Position numbers and translations under genes: made by a program. 64,000 nucleotides of DNA. Origin: Haloplanus natans DSM 17983 (GTDB lineage: Archaea; Halobacteriota; Halobacteria; Halobacteriales; Haloferacaceae). Below the pieces are notes generated by a model. The model ran no database searches and was not told the DNA's origin. It worked only from the letters and a program-made list of their open reading frames with translations. Position 1 is the first letter of the stretch; each line of letters begins with the position of its first letter. Where the stretch lies: contig NZ_KE386573.1 in NCBI RefSeq assembly GCF_000427685.1, forward strand, positions 2,092,938 to 2,156,937, written 5' to 3'. This document shows positions 41,925-50,682 of the stretch, one piece after another.

Positions 41925-43295
41925 CTACGCCGTCCGCTCGGCCGCGGCGTCGATCCAGCGGCGGAGGCGACCCTCGTCGATATCGGTGTCGGCGGCGACG
42001 ATGGCCGGTTCGGCGCCAGCGAGCGTCTCGATGGAGTCGATACCGGCGGCTTCGAGGCGTGACGCGTAGGCGGGTCCGATGCCGTCGAGTTCCTGTAAGT
42101 CGGTGCCGACCGCGTCGGCGTCGACATCCTCGGCCGGCGCGTCCGTATCTTCGCCGGCCTCCTCGTCACCCGTCTCCTCGATGGGAACCTCGACGGCCTC
42201 ACTCTCGACGACCGACCGCTCGGCGAACCAGTCGGCCACCGCAGGCCAGAGGTGTTCGTGGGTGGAACTCGACACGGAGAGACCGATGTGGCCCGTCGAG
42301 TACTCCATAAGTTCGGTGTCGTCGCTGCCGACCACGTCGTTGAACGGTCGACTCGCCTCCGGCGGGATGAGGTGGTCGTACTCGCCGATCACCTGGATCA
42401 CGGGCATCGTAATCTCCCCGAGATCGACCCGCTCGCCGTTCAGTTCGAGTTCGTTCCGGTAGAGCTTGTTTTTCTGGTAGACATCTTCCAAGAACTCCCG
42501 GTAGGCGACCCCGGCGACGTCGATTGGGTCGTTGAGCCACTTCTCCATCCGCGCGAAGTTCTCGACGAACCCCTCGTCGTCGATGTTGTCGTAGAGGGTG
42601 CCGTACTTGGTGACGTAGTTCGTCACGGGGTCCATCAGCGCGAACCCGACATCGAGGAACTCCGCGGGGACGTTGCCGAAGGTGTCGGTGATGGCGCCGG
42701 GGCTGAAGAACTCCTCGTCGCCCCACATCTCGAGGATACCACCGGTGCCGTCGAAGCAGAGACCGGCGGCCATGAGTCCAAGGTTGCGGACCTTCTCCGG
42801 GTGGAGCGCGGCGTACATGACGCTCATGGTTCCGCCCATGCAGTAGCCCATGAGGTTGATCGAATCCTGGCCGGAGCGCTCGCGGACCACGTCGACGCAG
42901 TTGTCGATGTAGCGGTTGACGTAGTCGTGAAGCGAGAGCGACGTATCGAGGTCGGAGGGTTCGCCCCAGTCGATCATGTACACGTCGAAGCCGGCTTCGA
43001 GCATCCGGCGGATCACGCTTCGGTCCGGCTGGAGGTCGAGGATGTACGGTCGGTTGATGAGGGCGTAGACGAACAGGAGCGGCACGTCGTGGCGCTCCTC
43101 TTCGGGCACCAGCGGCTCGTAGTGGTGAAGTTCGAGTTTGTTCTCCTCGTACACCACGTCGCTCGGCGTCGCCCCCACCTCGACCTCGGCCATCGTCTCC
43201 AGGCCGTCCGGGATGGCGCCGACCGAGGCCGTGTCGTCGGCCGCGCGCTCCCAGAGGTCGCGCTGGGCGTCCAGCGGGAAGGTGAAGGGGTTCAT
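41925..43295 (-). CDS. phaC: class III PHA synthase catalytic subunit PhaC, with C-terminal helix-hairpin-helix
   Basis: Polymerises 3-hydroxyacyl-CoA into PHA granules together with PhaE. The 456-residue protein has the lipase-like box GYCMGG with C152 as nucleophile, the catalytic Asp in GEYDHLIPP (D307) and His in STGHIGL (H336). Haloarchaeal PhaC enzymes have a longer C-terminus than bacterial ones. Here residues 362-398 are an acidic linker and 399-455 ([30 protein letters not shown]) form a helix-hairpin-helix. Its ATG overlaps the phaE stop by 4 nt, so it is the last gene of the phaR-phaP-phaE-phaC operon. Confidence 0.95.
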   Translation of the reverse strand: MNPFTFPLDAQRDLWERAADDTASVGAIPDGLETMAEVEVGATPSDVVYEENKLELHHYEPLVPEEERHDVPLLFVYALINRPYILDLQPDRSVIRRMLEAGFDVYMIDWGEPSDLDTSLSLHDYVNRYIDNCVDVVRERSGQDSINLMGYCMGGTMSVMYAALHPEKVRNLGLMAAGLCFDGTGGILEMWGDEEFFSPGAITDTFGNVPAEFLDVGFALMDPVTNYVTKYGTLYDNIDDEGFVENFARMEKWLNDPIDVAGVAYREFLEDVYQKNKLYRNELELNGERVDLGEITMPVIQVIGEYDHLIPPEASRPFNDVVGSDDTELMEYSTGHIGLSVSSSTHEHLWPAVADWFAERSVVESEAVEVPIEETGDEEAGEDTDAPAEDVDADAVGTDLQELDGIGPAYASRLEAAGIDSIETLAGAEPAIVAADTDIDEGRLRRWIDAAAERTA

Positions 43296-43843
43296 AGCTG
43301 TTCGAGCACCTGATCGAGCTTCTGCTCGATCGAATGTTGCCGGCGTTCGAGTTCGACGAGCCGTTCACCAACCTCGCGCACGTCGCCGACAGTGGCGAAG
43401 TTGAGCGCGTGGAGCGTCTCCTCGGAGGCCTCGTCGATGTTCTGGCGCATATTCATCGCCTCCTCGACGGTCTGGCCGGTCGCCGCCGCGAACGCGGTGG
43501 TGGTCATCATCTCCTTGAACGCCTCGTTGGCCGAGGAGAGCCAGATGTCCCGGAACTCCTCGGGCTCGACATCCTCGCCCTGGAACGCACTCCCCATGCG
43601 CTCGAAGGAGGTTTCGGCGGCGTCCATCCACGCCTCGTAGGCGCGCATCGAGCCCTCGTAGCCCTCCTGGATGCGCTCCTCGGAGAGGTTGTCCTCCATC
43701 GACTCCATCCAGGCGTCCATGAAGGCCGACTGCGCGTCGAGATTCCGGTCGAGCGCGTTCATATACGTCTCTGTCATGCGTTCCAGGAACGCGTCCATCT
43801 GTCCATCGAACGTACCGCTGGCTTCGTTGGTCATCGTATGCAA
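43292..43843 (-). CDS. phaE: class III PHA synthase subunit PhaE
   Basis: The non-catalytic partner needed for PhaC activity. The 183-residue protein is acidic and helical, with [35 protein letters not shown] and ...[27 protein letters not shown] at the end, a coiled coil expected to bind PhaC. It is the haloarchaeal short form. The start may be ATG 43843 or ATG 43834. Gene order and the 4-nt overlap with phaC fit haloarchaeal PHA operons. Confidence 0.9.
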   Translation of the reverse strand: MHTMTNEASGTFDGQMDAFLERMTETYMNALDRNLDAQSAFMDAWMESMEDNLSEERIQEGYEGSMRAYEAWMDAAETSFERMGSAFQGEDVEPEEFRDIWLSSANEAFKEMMTTTAFAAATGQTVEEAMNMRQNIDEASEETLHALNFATVGDVREVGERLVELERRQHSIEQKLDQVLEQL

Positions 43844-43874
43844 ATAAGGGGGGGCGAGGGTGAAAACGCTCCGG

Positions 43875-44345
43875 TTAGGCCGACTCCGCCAGTTCCTCGG
43901 CGGACGCGACGACCTCTTCGGTCGTCTCCGCGGCGTCGGACTGCAGCTGTTCGAAGGCGTCGAAGCCCTCGGCGAGCATCTCGAGCTGCATCTCCGTCAT
44001 CTCGTCGTAGGTCGTCTCGGCCTCGTCGAGACCCTCGAGGAAGGACTGCCACGCGTCCTCGTGGATCTCGTCGGCGGCTTCGAACTGCTCGTCGACAGCC
44101 GCTTCGAGTTCAGCGACGGACTCCTCGGGGAACACCGTCTTCATCCCGTCGAGGTAGGCGTGAACGGCCGACTTCGAGAGCGTGACACCGCTTTTCTGGA
44201 CGGACTTGGCCGACTCGAAGGAGTCGAACCAGGTCTCCATGGCGGCGCGCTGGGCGTCGATGCCCGTCTCCATCGCACGGCGGCTCTGGTCGATCATGGT
44301 ACGCTGCAACTCGAACGCTGAACTGAAGGGGTTGGTAGCACTCAT
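43875..44345 (-). CDS. phaP: phasin PhaP (granule coat protein)
   Basis: The main structural protein of PHA granules. The 156-residue protein starts at ATG 44345 (MSATNPFSSAFELQRTMIDQ). The frame is open upstream into phaR but reads out of frame. It is all-helical and acidic with phasin-like features (QSRRAMETGIDAQRAAMETWFDSFESAKSVQKSGVTL; MTEMQLEMLAEGFDAFEQLQ). It starts 4 nt after the phaR stop. In Haloferax mediterranei phaP is likewise controlled by PhaR. Confidence 0.88.
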   Translation of the reverse strand: MSATNPFSSAFELQRTMIDQSRRAMETGIDAQRAAMETWFDSFESAKSVQKSGVTLSKSAVHAYLDGMKTVFPEESVAELEAAVDEQFEAADEIHEDAWQSFLEGLDEAETTYDEMTEMQLEMLAEGFDAFEQLQSDAAETTEEVVASAEELAESA

Positions 44346-44349
44346 TGTA

Positions 44350-44664
44350 TTACTCCGAATTTCGTTTGACGGGGATGACGATCGTCTGGACGATGTCGCC
44401 GTCCTCGATGTCGAGCGTCTCACGCTCGGCATCGGGGATGCTGATGCGGCCCCCGCTCTGCACGCGGGTCTTGAACATCGCCGTACCCATACTCATCGCG
44501 CCGAGTTGCGAGAACCCGTCGAATCCGCCCCCGGCGCCCGCCGACATAAACTGTTTGAACAGCTTCATCTGCTGTTCGACGGCGCCTTCGCTCGCGTCCT
44601 GAAACTGCTGGGCAAACGGCATCTGCGGCCACATCGGCGATGCACCGTCTTCGTCTTGCGTCAT
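44350..44664 (-). CDS. phaR: AbrB/SpoVT-domain PHA regulator PhaR
   Basis: A 104-residue protein with a C-terminal AbrB-type swapped-hairpin DNA-binding domain: TRVQSGGRISIPDAERETLDIEDGDIVQTIVIPV. The N-terminal part (MWPQMPFAQQFQDASEGAVEQQMKLFKQFM) is amphipathic and may bind granules, as shown for haloarchaeal PhaR regulators of phaRP. It is first in the operon, with a TATA element about 29-36 nt upstream (44693-44700), so the mRNA is nearly leaderless. Divergent from phaJ. Confidence 0.87.
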   Translation of the reverse strand: MTQDEDGASPMWPQMPFAQQFQDASEGAVEQQMKLFKQFMSAGAGGGFDGFSQLGAMSMGTAMFKTRVQSGGRISIPDAERETLDIEDGDIVQTIVIPVKRNSE

Positions 44665-44692
44665 CCTTGCTCCTACAGATGGGTGCCAGAGG

Positions 44693-44700
44693 CATAAACT
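44693..44700 (-). promoter_or_regulatory. TATA element of the phaR-phaP-phaE-phaC operon
   Basis: AGTTTATG on the coding strand lies about 29-36 nt before ATG 44664. Its distance predicts a leaderless transcript. PhaR autoregulation would act here, but the operator is not resolved. Confidence 0.55.
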
Positions 44701-44746
44701 TTACCTTTGTTACCATCCTATACCATTCAAAGACACTCAATGGTTT

Positions 44747-44765
44747 CGTCGGGGCAGACCCGACG
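44747..44765. promoter_or_regulatory. inverted repeat in the phaR/phaJ divergent gap
   Basis: CGTCGGG (44747-44753) and CCCGACG (44759-44765) form 7-bp arms with a 5-nt spacer. It sits between the two TATA elements (44693-44700 and 44781-44790). It could be an operator shared by both directions. Confidence 0.4.
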
Positions 44766-44780
44766 ACGAAAGCGACCAGT

Positions 44781-44790
44781 CTTTAACTAT
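44781..44790 (+). promoter_or_regulatory. TATA element of phaJ
   Basis: CTTTAACTAT lies 24-33 nt before ATG 44814, the spacing of a leaderless haloarchaeal promoter. Confidence 0.5.
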
Positions 44791-44813
44791 CCACCACCAA
44801 ACGGAACTCAACA

Positions 44814-45473
44814 ATGTCAGAGCGAACCACTACGCCGATGAGCGAAGTCACGGATACGTGGCTTCAGTCGCAGAAACACTTCTCGAACAGCGTCGAGCAT
44901 TTCTACAACAGTATGATGGCCGCCAATCGGGCGATGTTCCCGACGCTCTCGAACGGGGACGACGAGACCGACGCGGTCGGGGACCGCCAGCCCGCGATAG
45001 CACCGGAGCTCACCTACTCGAAATCCGAGTGGACCTTCGACCACGCCGACGACGGCGACGGCGTAGTCAGCGTCGGCGACAGCATCCGATTCTCGAAACG
45101 CCTCACCGAGGAGGAGATTCAGGTGTTCGCGGACGCCAGCGGCGACACGAACCGGCTCCACCTCGATTCCGACTTCGCCGAGGAGACCCGCTTCGGCCGT
45201 CAGATCGTCCACGGGACGCTCGTCTCGGGCGTCATCAGCGCCGCGCTCGCGCGCCTGCCCGGCCTGACGATCTATCTCTCGCAGGACCTCCAGTTCCTCG
45301 GCCCCGTCGACATCGGTGAGCGGGTCACCGCCGTCTGTGAGGTCGTCGAAGACCTCGGCGACGGCCGCTACCGACTGACGACCGTCGTCGAGGACGAGGA
45401 CGGCGAGACGGTGATCGACGGCGAGGCCATCGTCCTCATCGACGAGGTTCCCGAGGACGCGCTCGACGACTAG
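44814..45473 (+). CDS. phaJ: (R)-specific enoyl-CoA hydratase PhaJ with N-terminal extension
   Basis: Makes (R)-3-hydroxyacyl-CoA from enoyl-CoA for PHA synthesis. Residues about 88-219 form a MaoC hot-dog domain with the hydratase motif FADASGDTNRLHLDSDFAEETRFGRQIVHGTLVSG; catalytic D111 and H116. Residue 114 is Arg where many PhaJ have Pro. The first 60 residues are an extra helical segment (EVTDTWLQSQKHFSNSVEHF, YNSMMAANRAMFP) that resembles phasin helices and may tether the enzyme to granules. Divergent from phaR. Confidence 0.88.
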   Translation: MSERTTTPMSEVTDTWLQSQKHFSNSVEHFYNSMMAANRAMFPTLSNGDDETDAVGDRQPAIAPELTYSKSEWTFDHADDGDGVVSVGDSIRFSKRLTEEEIQVFADASGDTNRLHLDSDFAEETRFGRQIVHGTLVSGVISAALARLPGLTIYLSQDLQFLGPVDIGERVTAVCEVVEDLGDGRYRLTTVVEDEDGETVIDGEAIVLIDEVPEDALDD

Positions 45474-45474
45474 C

Positions 45475-45960
45475 TCACTCGACTGCGATCCCGGCGTCCC
45501 GAAACGCCGCTTTCGCGCGCCGAAACTCGTCTGCCCCGTACGAGAGCCACAGCGACGGCATCATCACGTACCGGCGTTTCGTCTCTCCGCTCACCTCGTA
45601 CGTGACGACGAACCGCGGGCGGGTGAGCCCTTTCGTCCCCTGCTTCGCCGTCACGTGACTGATCGCGTCGACCGGAATCTCCTCGGCCGCCGTGAACCCG
45701 CGTACGTAGTTGCTCAGGCGAGCGACGGCGACGAGGGCCACGACGACACCGGCCATCAACAGGAGCCGTCGAACGTCGCCGGTCAACAGCGCCTCGACGA
45801 GGATGACGACGACGCCGAAGACGGTTCCGGCCATCAACAGCGCGGGGAGTCGCCCACCTTCGCGGTAGCGACGCCACTGCCCCCGCAGACTCGACTCCAG
45901 ACGGAGCCAGTCGCCGTCGAGGTGACAGCGACCGCGTTTGGTGCGAAACGTGGAGGGCAT
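45475..45960 (-). CDS. hypothetical membrane protein
   Basis: A 161-residue protein from ATG 45960 (MPSTFRTKRGRCHLDGDWLRLE). Two TM helices (about 44-63 and 68-87) sit between an N-terminal basic part and a C-terminal soluble domain (IPVDAISHVTAKQGTKGLTRPRFVVTYEVSGETKRRYVMMPS) with a PH-like beta pattern. I do not recognise a family. Convergent with phaJ, 1 bp apart. Its role in PHA metabolism, if any, is not indicated. Confidence 0.6.
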   Translation of the reverse strand: MPSTFRTKRGRCHLDGDWLRLESSLRGQWRRYREGGRLPALLMAGTVFGVVVILVEALLTGDVRRLLLMAGVVVALVAVARLSNYVRGFTAAEEIPVDAISHVTAKQGTKGLTRPRFVVTYEVSGETKRRYVMMPSLWLSYGADEFRRAKAAFRDAGIAVE

Positions 45961-45993
45961 CGTCGAAACCACGTGTCCGACGATCAAAAAACG

Positions 45994-46350
45994 TCAGACC
46001 GGCTCGAATCGGTAGCCGTCCCACTCCTGGCTGTCGGGTTCGCGGATGCCGGCGCCCGGTTCCCGGAGTTCGTCGACGTACACCGGCCGCACCGCGTCGC
46101 CGATTTCGATTTCGTCCGTCGTCACGCCGCCGATGGCGCGGACGGGTTCGCCGTCGACGTCGAACTCGACGATCGCCAGCGTGTTGGGTTCGCGGACGCC
46201 CGGCGGCGGTGCCGTGCTCGTCGTCCACGTGATGACCTCGGCGGTGTAGTCGCTGAGATCGACCGTGTCGACCGGTTCCTCGCCACCCGGACCGATTGGG
46301 TGGCCGGGGTAGGTGATGCTGCCGTCGGGGTACTGGTACGCTTCCATCAT
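45994..46350 (-). CDS. DUF35 OB-fold protein, beta subunit of a haloarchaeal beta-ketothiolase
   Basis: A 118-residue protein with an OB-fold of the DUF35 C-terminal type: EVITWTTSTAPPPGVREPNTLAIVEFDVDGEPVRAIGGV, then EIGDAVRPVYV. The Zn-ribbon cysteines present in many archaeal DUF35 proteins are absent. Its ATG overlaps the thiolase stop (TAATG), so the pair is tightly coupled. In Haloferax mediterranei, the PhaA and BktB beta-ketothiolases are reported as two-subunit enzymes of just this kind. Which of the two this is cannot be decided. Confidence 0.82.
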   Translation of the reverse strand: MMEAYQYPDGSITYPGHPIGPGGEEPVDTVDLSDYTAEVITWTTSTAPPPGVREPNTLAIVEFDVDGEPVRAIGGVTTDEIEIGDAVRPVYVDELREPGAGIREPDSQEWDGYRFEPV

Positions 46351-47504
46351 TAGTAGGCTTCCATGAGGGTGGTGATGACGCAGTTGCCGAAGCCGCCGAC
46401 GTTACACGCCAGACCGGTGTCGACGCCGTCGACCTGTCGTTTGCCGGCGTCACCCATCAGCTGCTGGTAGATTTCGTACACCTGTGCGACGCCGCTGGCG
46501 CCCAGCGGGTGCCCCTTCGATTTCAGGCCGCCCGAGGGGTTGATCGGCAGGTCGCCGTCCATCTCCGTCCGTCCCTCCTCGACCGCTTTCCACCCCTCGC
46601 CTTTCTCGAAGAAGCCGAGGTCCTCGCTCTGGAGGAACTCGAGGATGGTGAACATGTCGTGGAGTTCCGCCACGTCGACGTCGTCGGGACCCATATCCGC
46701 CATGTCGTAGGCGATGCGGCTGGATTCGACGACGCCGCGCATCGTCGTCGGGTCCGCACGCTCGTGGACGACGTGCGTGTCCGTCGCGCCACCGACGCCG
46801 GGCACGAGGACGTAGTCGTCGGTATACTCTTTGGCGACCGACTCCGGACAGAACATGAGCGCCGCGCTCCCGTCCGTGATCGGACAGAAGTCGTACAGAC
46901 GAAGCGGGTCGGCGACGATGGGAGAGTTCAGCACCGTCTCCAGATCCACTTCCTTCCGGAACTGCGCGTGCGGGTTGTGGACGCCCTGTCGGTGGTTCTT
47001 CACCGCCACTTTGCCGAGGCTCTCGCGCGGCGCGTCGTACGTCTCGAGGTAGAGCCGCGCCGTCAGCCCGGCGAAACTCGGGAGCGTCACGCCGTGTTTG
47101 TACTCCACGGGGTGGGTGATGGAGGCGATCACGTCCGTCGCCTCCGGGGTCGTCCGGTGGGTCATCTTCTCGCCGCCGACGAGAAGCGTCATGTCGCTGG
47201 CACCGGAGGCGACCGACTGCCAGGCGTGTTTGACGCCGGCTCCGCCGCTCGAACTCGTCTGGTCGATGCGGGCGGTGTACGCCGGCAGCGCCGCGAGGTC
47301 GTGGGCCACCGCGTTCATGATTCCCGTCTGCCCCTCGAACTCGCCGCTCGCCATGTTCGAGACGTAGAGGTGATCGACCGCGTCCGGGGAGACGCCGGCG
47401 TCCTCCAAGCACGCACTTCCGGCTTGTGAGAGCAGGTCGAGCACCCACTCGTCCCGTTGGCCGAACTGGGTCATCGACGCGCCGATGATCGCTACATTCT
47501 CCAT
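46350..47504 (-). CDS. haloarchaeal-type beta-ketothiolase catalytic subunit (Ser in place of Cys)
   Basis: A 384-residue thiolase of the SCP2-like branch. The usual nucleophile region xCASGG reads DQTSSSGGAGVKHAW, with S84 at the Cys position. The two His elements are present: ELHDMFT and KGHPLGASGVAQVYE. Haloferax mediterranei PhaA/BktB were reported to use a Ser-His-His triad, so this is probably the PHA-precursor thiolase and not a dead enzyme. It makes 3-ketoacyl-CoA. The gene is coupled to the DUF35 subunit and lies 2.5 kb from phaR. Confidence 0.87.
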   Translation of the reverse strand: MENVAIIGASMTQFGQRDEWVLDLLSQAGSACLEDAGVSPDAVDHLYVSNMASGEFEGQTGIMNAVAHDLAALPAYTARIDQTSSSGGAGVKHAWQSVASGASDMTLLVGGEKMTHRTTPEATDVIASITHPVEYKHGVTLPSFAGLTARLYLETYDAPRESLGKVAVKNHRQGVHNPHAQFRKEVDLETVLNSPIVADPLRLYDFCPITDGSAALMFCPESVAKEYTDDYVLVPGVGGATDTHVVHERADPTTMRGVVESSRIAYDMADMGPDDVDVAELHDMFTILEFLQSEDLGFFEKGEGWKAVEEGRTEMDGDLPINPSGGLKSKGHPLGASGVAQVYEIYQQLMGDAGKRQVDGVDTGLACNVGGFGNCVITTLMEAY

Positions 47505-47572
47505 ACCCCTTGCCCGTAAGCCACCGGCTTACCGTTTACGGGGAGCGGCCTCGACGGGCGACCGAACCGGGA

Positions 47573-49003
47573 TCAGATCGCCAGCGTGTCGACGACCACC
47601 GCGAGAAGCAGCGCCCCGAGATAGGCGTTCGAGGCGTGGAACGCGCGGAATGCGGCGGATTCGGTCCGATCCGTATGGAGGCGAACGACCGCCCACAGGA
47701 ACGCCGCGCCGAGGACGACGGTCGTGACGACGTAGAACCAGCCGAGCGCGCTCCAAGTCGCCAACACGCCCGCACCCACGAGCGTCGCGCCCAGCCACCA
47801 GAGGATATGCTTTCGCGTCTCCGTCTCGCCGCGCACGACGGGCATCATCGGAAAGCCGCCGCGGGCGTAGTCGTCCTTGTACGCCAGCGCGAGGTTGTAG
47901 AAGTGCGCGGGCGTCCAGAGGAAGATGACCGTCGCGAGGACGAGCCCACCGAGGCCGACCTCACCCGTCGCCGCCGCCCAGCCGATGAGCGCCGGCAGGG
48001 CGCCCGCCGCCCCACCGATGACCGTGTTCTGGACCGTGTTCGGCTTCAAAACGAGCGTGTAGATCACGCTGTAGAAGACGATGGCGACGAAGCCGAGGAC
48101 GGCGACCAGCCAGTTGACGGCCGCGAAGGCCGCGAGCGACGCCACGGTCAGCAGGCCGCCGAAGGCGAGGGCGTTGCGCACCGACACCACGTCGGTCGCG
48201 AGCGGCCGGTCGCTCGTGCGGTTCATGCGTCGATCCACGTCGCGTTCGAGGACATGGTTGAACGTACCGCTCGCGCCGATGGAGAGGACGCCGCCGAGGA
48301 GCGTCAGGACGACCGTTCGCGGCGCGAGTGAGGTACCCGCGGCCAGTGCCATCCCCGCCGAGGCGACGAGACAGAGCAACCACATCAGTCGCGGTTTCGT
48401 CAGTCGGACGTACGCCCCGGCGACTGCGCGGACCCGAGCGACCGGGTCGTCGGGGAGGGACGGTCGCTCGACCGACTCGGCCGGCGCCGGCGGGGAGAGC
48501 GCGTCGGGATCGGTGACCGGGCCGTCCGACGGATCGCCCGTCCGTTCTTCGAGCGTCCACGCGAGCGCGGCAACCAGACCGCCGAAGATGACCATGCCGA
48601 CGAACAGGTGGGCAGCGGGGAGGAGCCCCGCGGCACCGGTCGTGGCGACGACGGCACCCAGGGCGGCCTGGACGGGATAGCAGAGAAGCGAGACGCCGAG
48701 GGCGGCGCGGACGCGACGCCGGGGGTTGGCGCGCCACGCGGCGATGCCGACGGCGAGGACGAGGAAGCCGACGACGACGGCAGCGAGACGGTGGCCGACG
48801 ACCAGCGCACCGGCGGCGGTGGTCGGGAGCGTCAGCCCCGACCCGCAGGCCGGCCACGCGGCACACGTCTCGACCGCGTCGGTCACGGCGACGGTCGTGC
48901 CGACGAGCAAGAGCAGGTAGACGCCCATTGCGCTCGCCGCAAGGAGGCCGGGGAAGCGTTCGGTCACGTCTCGCACGAGTCGATCACTGTCGGCGCTTGG
49001 CAA
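47573..49003 (-). CDS. ctaB: heme o synthase with N-terminal CtaA-like domain (CtaA-CtaB fusion)
   Basis: A 476-residue membrane protein. Residues 1-160 resemble half of a heme A synthase (WPACGSGLTLPTTAAGALVVGHRLAAVVVG, with HR and later PAAHLFVGM). Residues 205-476 are protoheme IX farnesyltransferase: LTKPRLMWLLCLVASAG, FNHVLERDVDRRMNRTSDRPLATDVV (DxxxD) and DDYARGGFPMMPVVRG. It modifies heme B to heme O (and possibly A) for the terminal oxidase. Such fusions are known in haloarchaea. Divergent from coxB. Confidence 0.92.
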   Translation of the reverse strand: MPSADSDRLVRDVTERFPGLLAASAMGVYLLLLVGTTVAVTDAVETCAAWPACGSGLTLPTTAAGALVVGHRLAAVVVGFLVLAVGIAAWRANPRRRVRAALGVSLLCYPVQAALGAVVATTGAAGLLPAAHLFVGMVIFGGLVAALAWTLEERTGDPSDGPVTDPDALSPPAPAESVERPSLPDDPVARVRAVAGAYVRLTKPRLMWLLCLVASAGMALAAGTSLAPRTVVLTLLGGVLSIGASGTFNHVLERDVDRRMNRTSDRPLATDVVSVRNALAFGGLLTVASLAAFAAVNWLVAVLGFVAIVFYSVIYTLVLKPNTVQNTVIGGAAGALPALIGWAAATGEVGLGGLVLATVIFLWTPAHFYNLALAYKDDYARGGFPMMPVVRGETETRKHILWWLGATLVGAGVLATWSALGWFYVVTTVVLGAAFLWAVVRLHTDRTESAAFRAFHASNAYLGALLLAVVVDTLAI

Positions 49004-49113
49004 TCCGTCTATTTATGCGCCCCGCTTTTTCTCACTCGACGATCATGGATGGGTCGCCGATGCCGGGTCCATCAGTAGCTATTTACGGGGCAGATTCTAA
49101 CGCCCCATAGAGT

Positions 49114-49914
49114 ATGAAACGGTCGCGCCTCGTGCTGGCGTCGCTGCTCTCGACGGTGGTTCTCTCCCTCGTCGCCGACCCCGTGGCAGCCCAGCCGTCA
49201 GTGTCCGCAGAGCTGATCAATAGTCTGAACGAGAAGCTACTGATCGTCGCCATCCCGATCACCATCCTCGTCGAGGGTATCCTGATCTACACCGTCTACC
49301 GGTTCAAAGACGCCGACGAAGCCAAGCCGACCAAGGAGAACCGTCGACTCGAGATCACGTGGACGGTCGCGACGGCGATTGTCCTCCTGTTCGTCGGGGT
49401 CGCCTCCTACGGTGTGTTGGCGAACGAAAACATCTCGTTCGAACAGGATCAACAGGAGATCGCTCCCGATGACGACGACGTGGTGGTCCACATGGAGGCC
49501 TATCAGTGGGGTTGGCAGGCGAGCTACCCACAGCAGGATATGCAGCTATCCAGCACCGCGCCGACGGTGGTGATCCCGGCCGGACAGGACGTCTACTTCA
49601 ACATCACGTCGCGTGACGTATTACATGCCTTCCACGTTCCCGAACTCGGTCTGAAGCAAGACGCCATGCCCGGTCAGTCGAACGTCATCAAGACCGTGGC
49701 CATCGAAGAAGGGACGTACCAGGGTTACTGCGCCGAGTTCTGTGGCGTCGCCCACTCGCAGATGTACTTCGAGATTCAGGTCGTCTCACAGGACGAGTAC
49801 CAGCAGTTCCTCGAAGAACAGCAGGGTGGCGGCTCCTCCGGTGACCTCGAACCCGACGACGACGTGATCCGCGCCCACGACGAGACGCTCTCGCAGGCCC
49901 CGATTCGGGCCTGA
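49114..49914 (+). CDS. coxB: cytochrome c oxidase subunit II (CuA)
   Basis: A 266-residue protein: signal-like N-terminus, two TM helices (about 42-62 and 82-102), then a cupredoxin domain. CuA ligands are H171 in VLHAFHVPEL and C206, E208, C210, H214, M217 in GYCAEFCGVAHSQM, so a full binuclear CuA is expected. It accepts electrons from a halocyanin or cytochrome for the heme-copper oxidase. The other subunits are not in the window. Divergent from ctaB, sharing an AT-rich gap. Confidence 0.95.
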   Translation: MKRSRLVLASLLSTVVLSLVADPVAAQPSVSAELINSLNEKLLIVAIPITILVEGILIYTVYRFKDADEAKPTKENRRLEITWTVATAIVLLFVGVASYGVLANENISFEQDQQEIAPDDDDVVVHMEAYQWGWQASYPQQDMQLSSTAPTVVIPAGQDVYFNITSRDVLHAFHVPELGLKQDAMPGQSNVIKTVAIEEGTYQGYCAEFCGVAHSQMYFEIQVVSQDEYQQFLEEQQGGGSSGDLEPDDDVIRAHDETLSQAPIRA

Positions 49915-49931
49915 CACGACGCGTTCGGCCG

Positions 49932-49937
49932 TTTTTT
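49932..49937 (+). terminator. T6 tract downstream of coxB
   Basis: GGCCGTTTTTTCTCGG lies about 18 nt after the coxB stop. A short T-run after a GC-rich sequence is the typical haloarchaeal terminator. Confidence 0.5.
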
Positions 49938-50092
49938 CTCGGTACCGGACTCCTGGCTGTAAGGAAACGAGGATAGCTGCCCGGGTGGCGGCTCTCTCGA
50001 GACGGATTGACGGTCGTCGATCACGCGGTAGCGACCGCCGGAACTGACGGACGACGAAACAGTTACCGCCGGGAGTGTCGGGCGACGCTCCG

Positions 50093-50518
50093 TCAGCAGC
50101 GGCGTTCGACGATGCGGTCGATGATCCGACCCGTCGAACAGAGTTCGTCGTCGCCCGCCTCGCGGGGAGAGGCGCGTCGGACCTCGCAGTCGATGTCGCG
50201 GTCGCGAAGCGCCCGTTCGAGGCCCGCCTCGTCGTGGTGTTGATCGTATCCCAGAGCGATGACGTCGGGGTCGATCCGTTCGATGGGGACGAAGATGTCC
50301 TCGGGGTGACCGAGGTGGGCCTCGTCGACGACGGCGAGGGCGTCGACCATCGCCCGACGCTGTCGGCCCGAGAGGATCGGCTCGGGTTTGTGCGTCACGT
50401 TCTCGCTACGGGCGACGATGACGTGGAGGGAGTCGCCCATCGACGCCGCGTCGGCGAGGTAGTGGACGTGGCCGGGATGGAGGATGTCGAAGGTTCCCTG
50501 CGCGACGACCGTCGTCAT
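50093..50518 (-). CDS. ribL: FAD synthase RibL (nucleotidyltransferase)
   Basis: Adenylates FMN to FAD. The 141-residue protein has the cytidylyltransferase-like signature [22 protein letters not shown] (HxGH) and the nucleotide-binding end [12 protein letters not shown]... [16 protein letters not shown]. Archaeal RibL is of this size and uses redox-sensitive cysteines. Only late cysteines (about C113, C129 and C141) are seen here. The start is ATG 50518. Neighbours are unrelated. Confidence 0.85.
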   Translation of the reverse strand: MTTVVAQGTFDILHPGHVHYLADAASMGDSLHVIVARSENVTHKPEPILSGRQRRAMVDALAVVDEAHLGHPEDIFVPIERIDPDVIALGYDQHHDEAGLERALRDRDIDCEVRRASPREAGDDELCSTGRIIDRIVERRC

Positions 50519-50682
50519 GTGTCGGCCTCCCGACTTCGGCGGTCCGTCACGACGGGGGGTTCCGACCGCATATATCCGAGTCGGGGGCGTCTCCTTCTAA
50601 GAGTTCCGGATGCGTACCGCTCGCGGTGAAGCGAGCGCCGGATTCTGCAAGGCTTAACTTCTGGCACCGATCACACACGTGT

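Noticed and set aside
46581-47400. Thiolase taken as inactive because the nucleophile Cys is missing
   Set aside because: Haloarchaeal PhaA/BktB are reported to use Ser at this position, and the His residues are intact.
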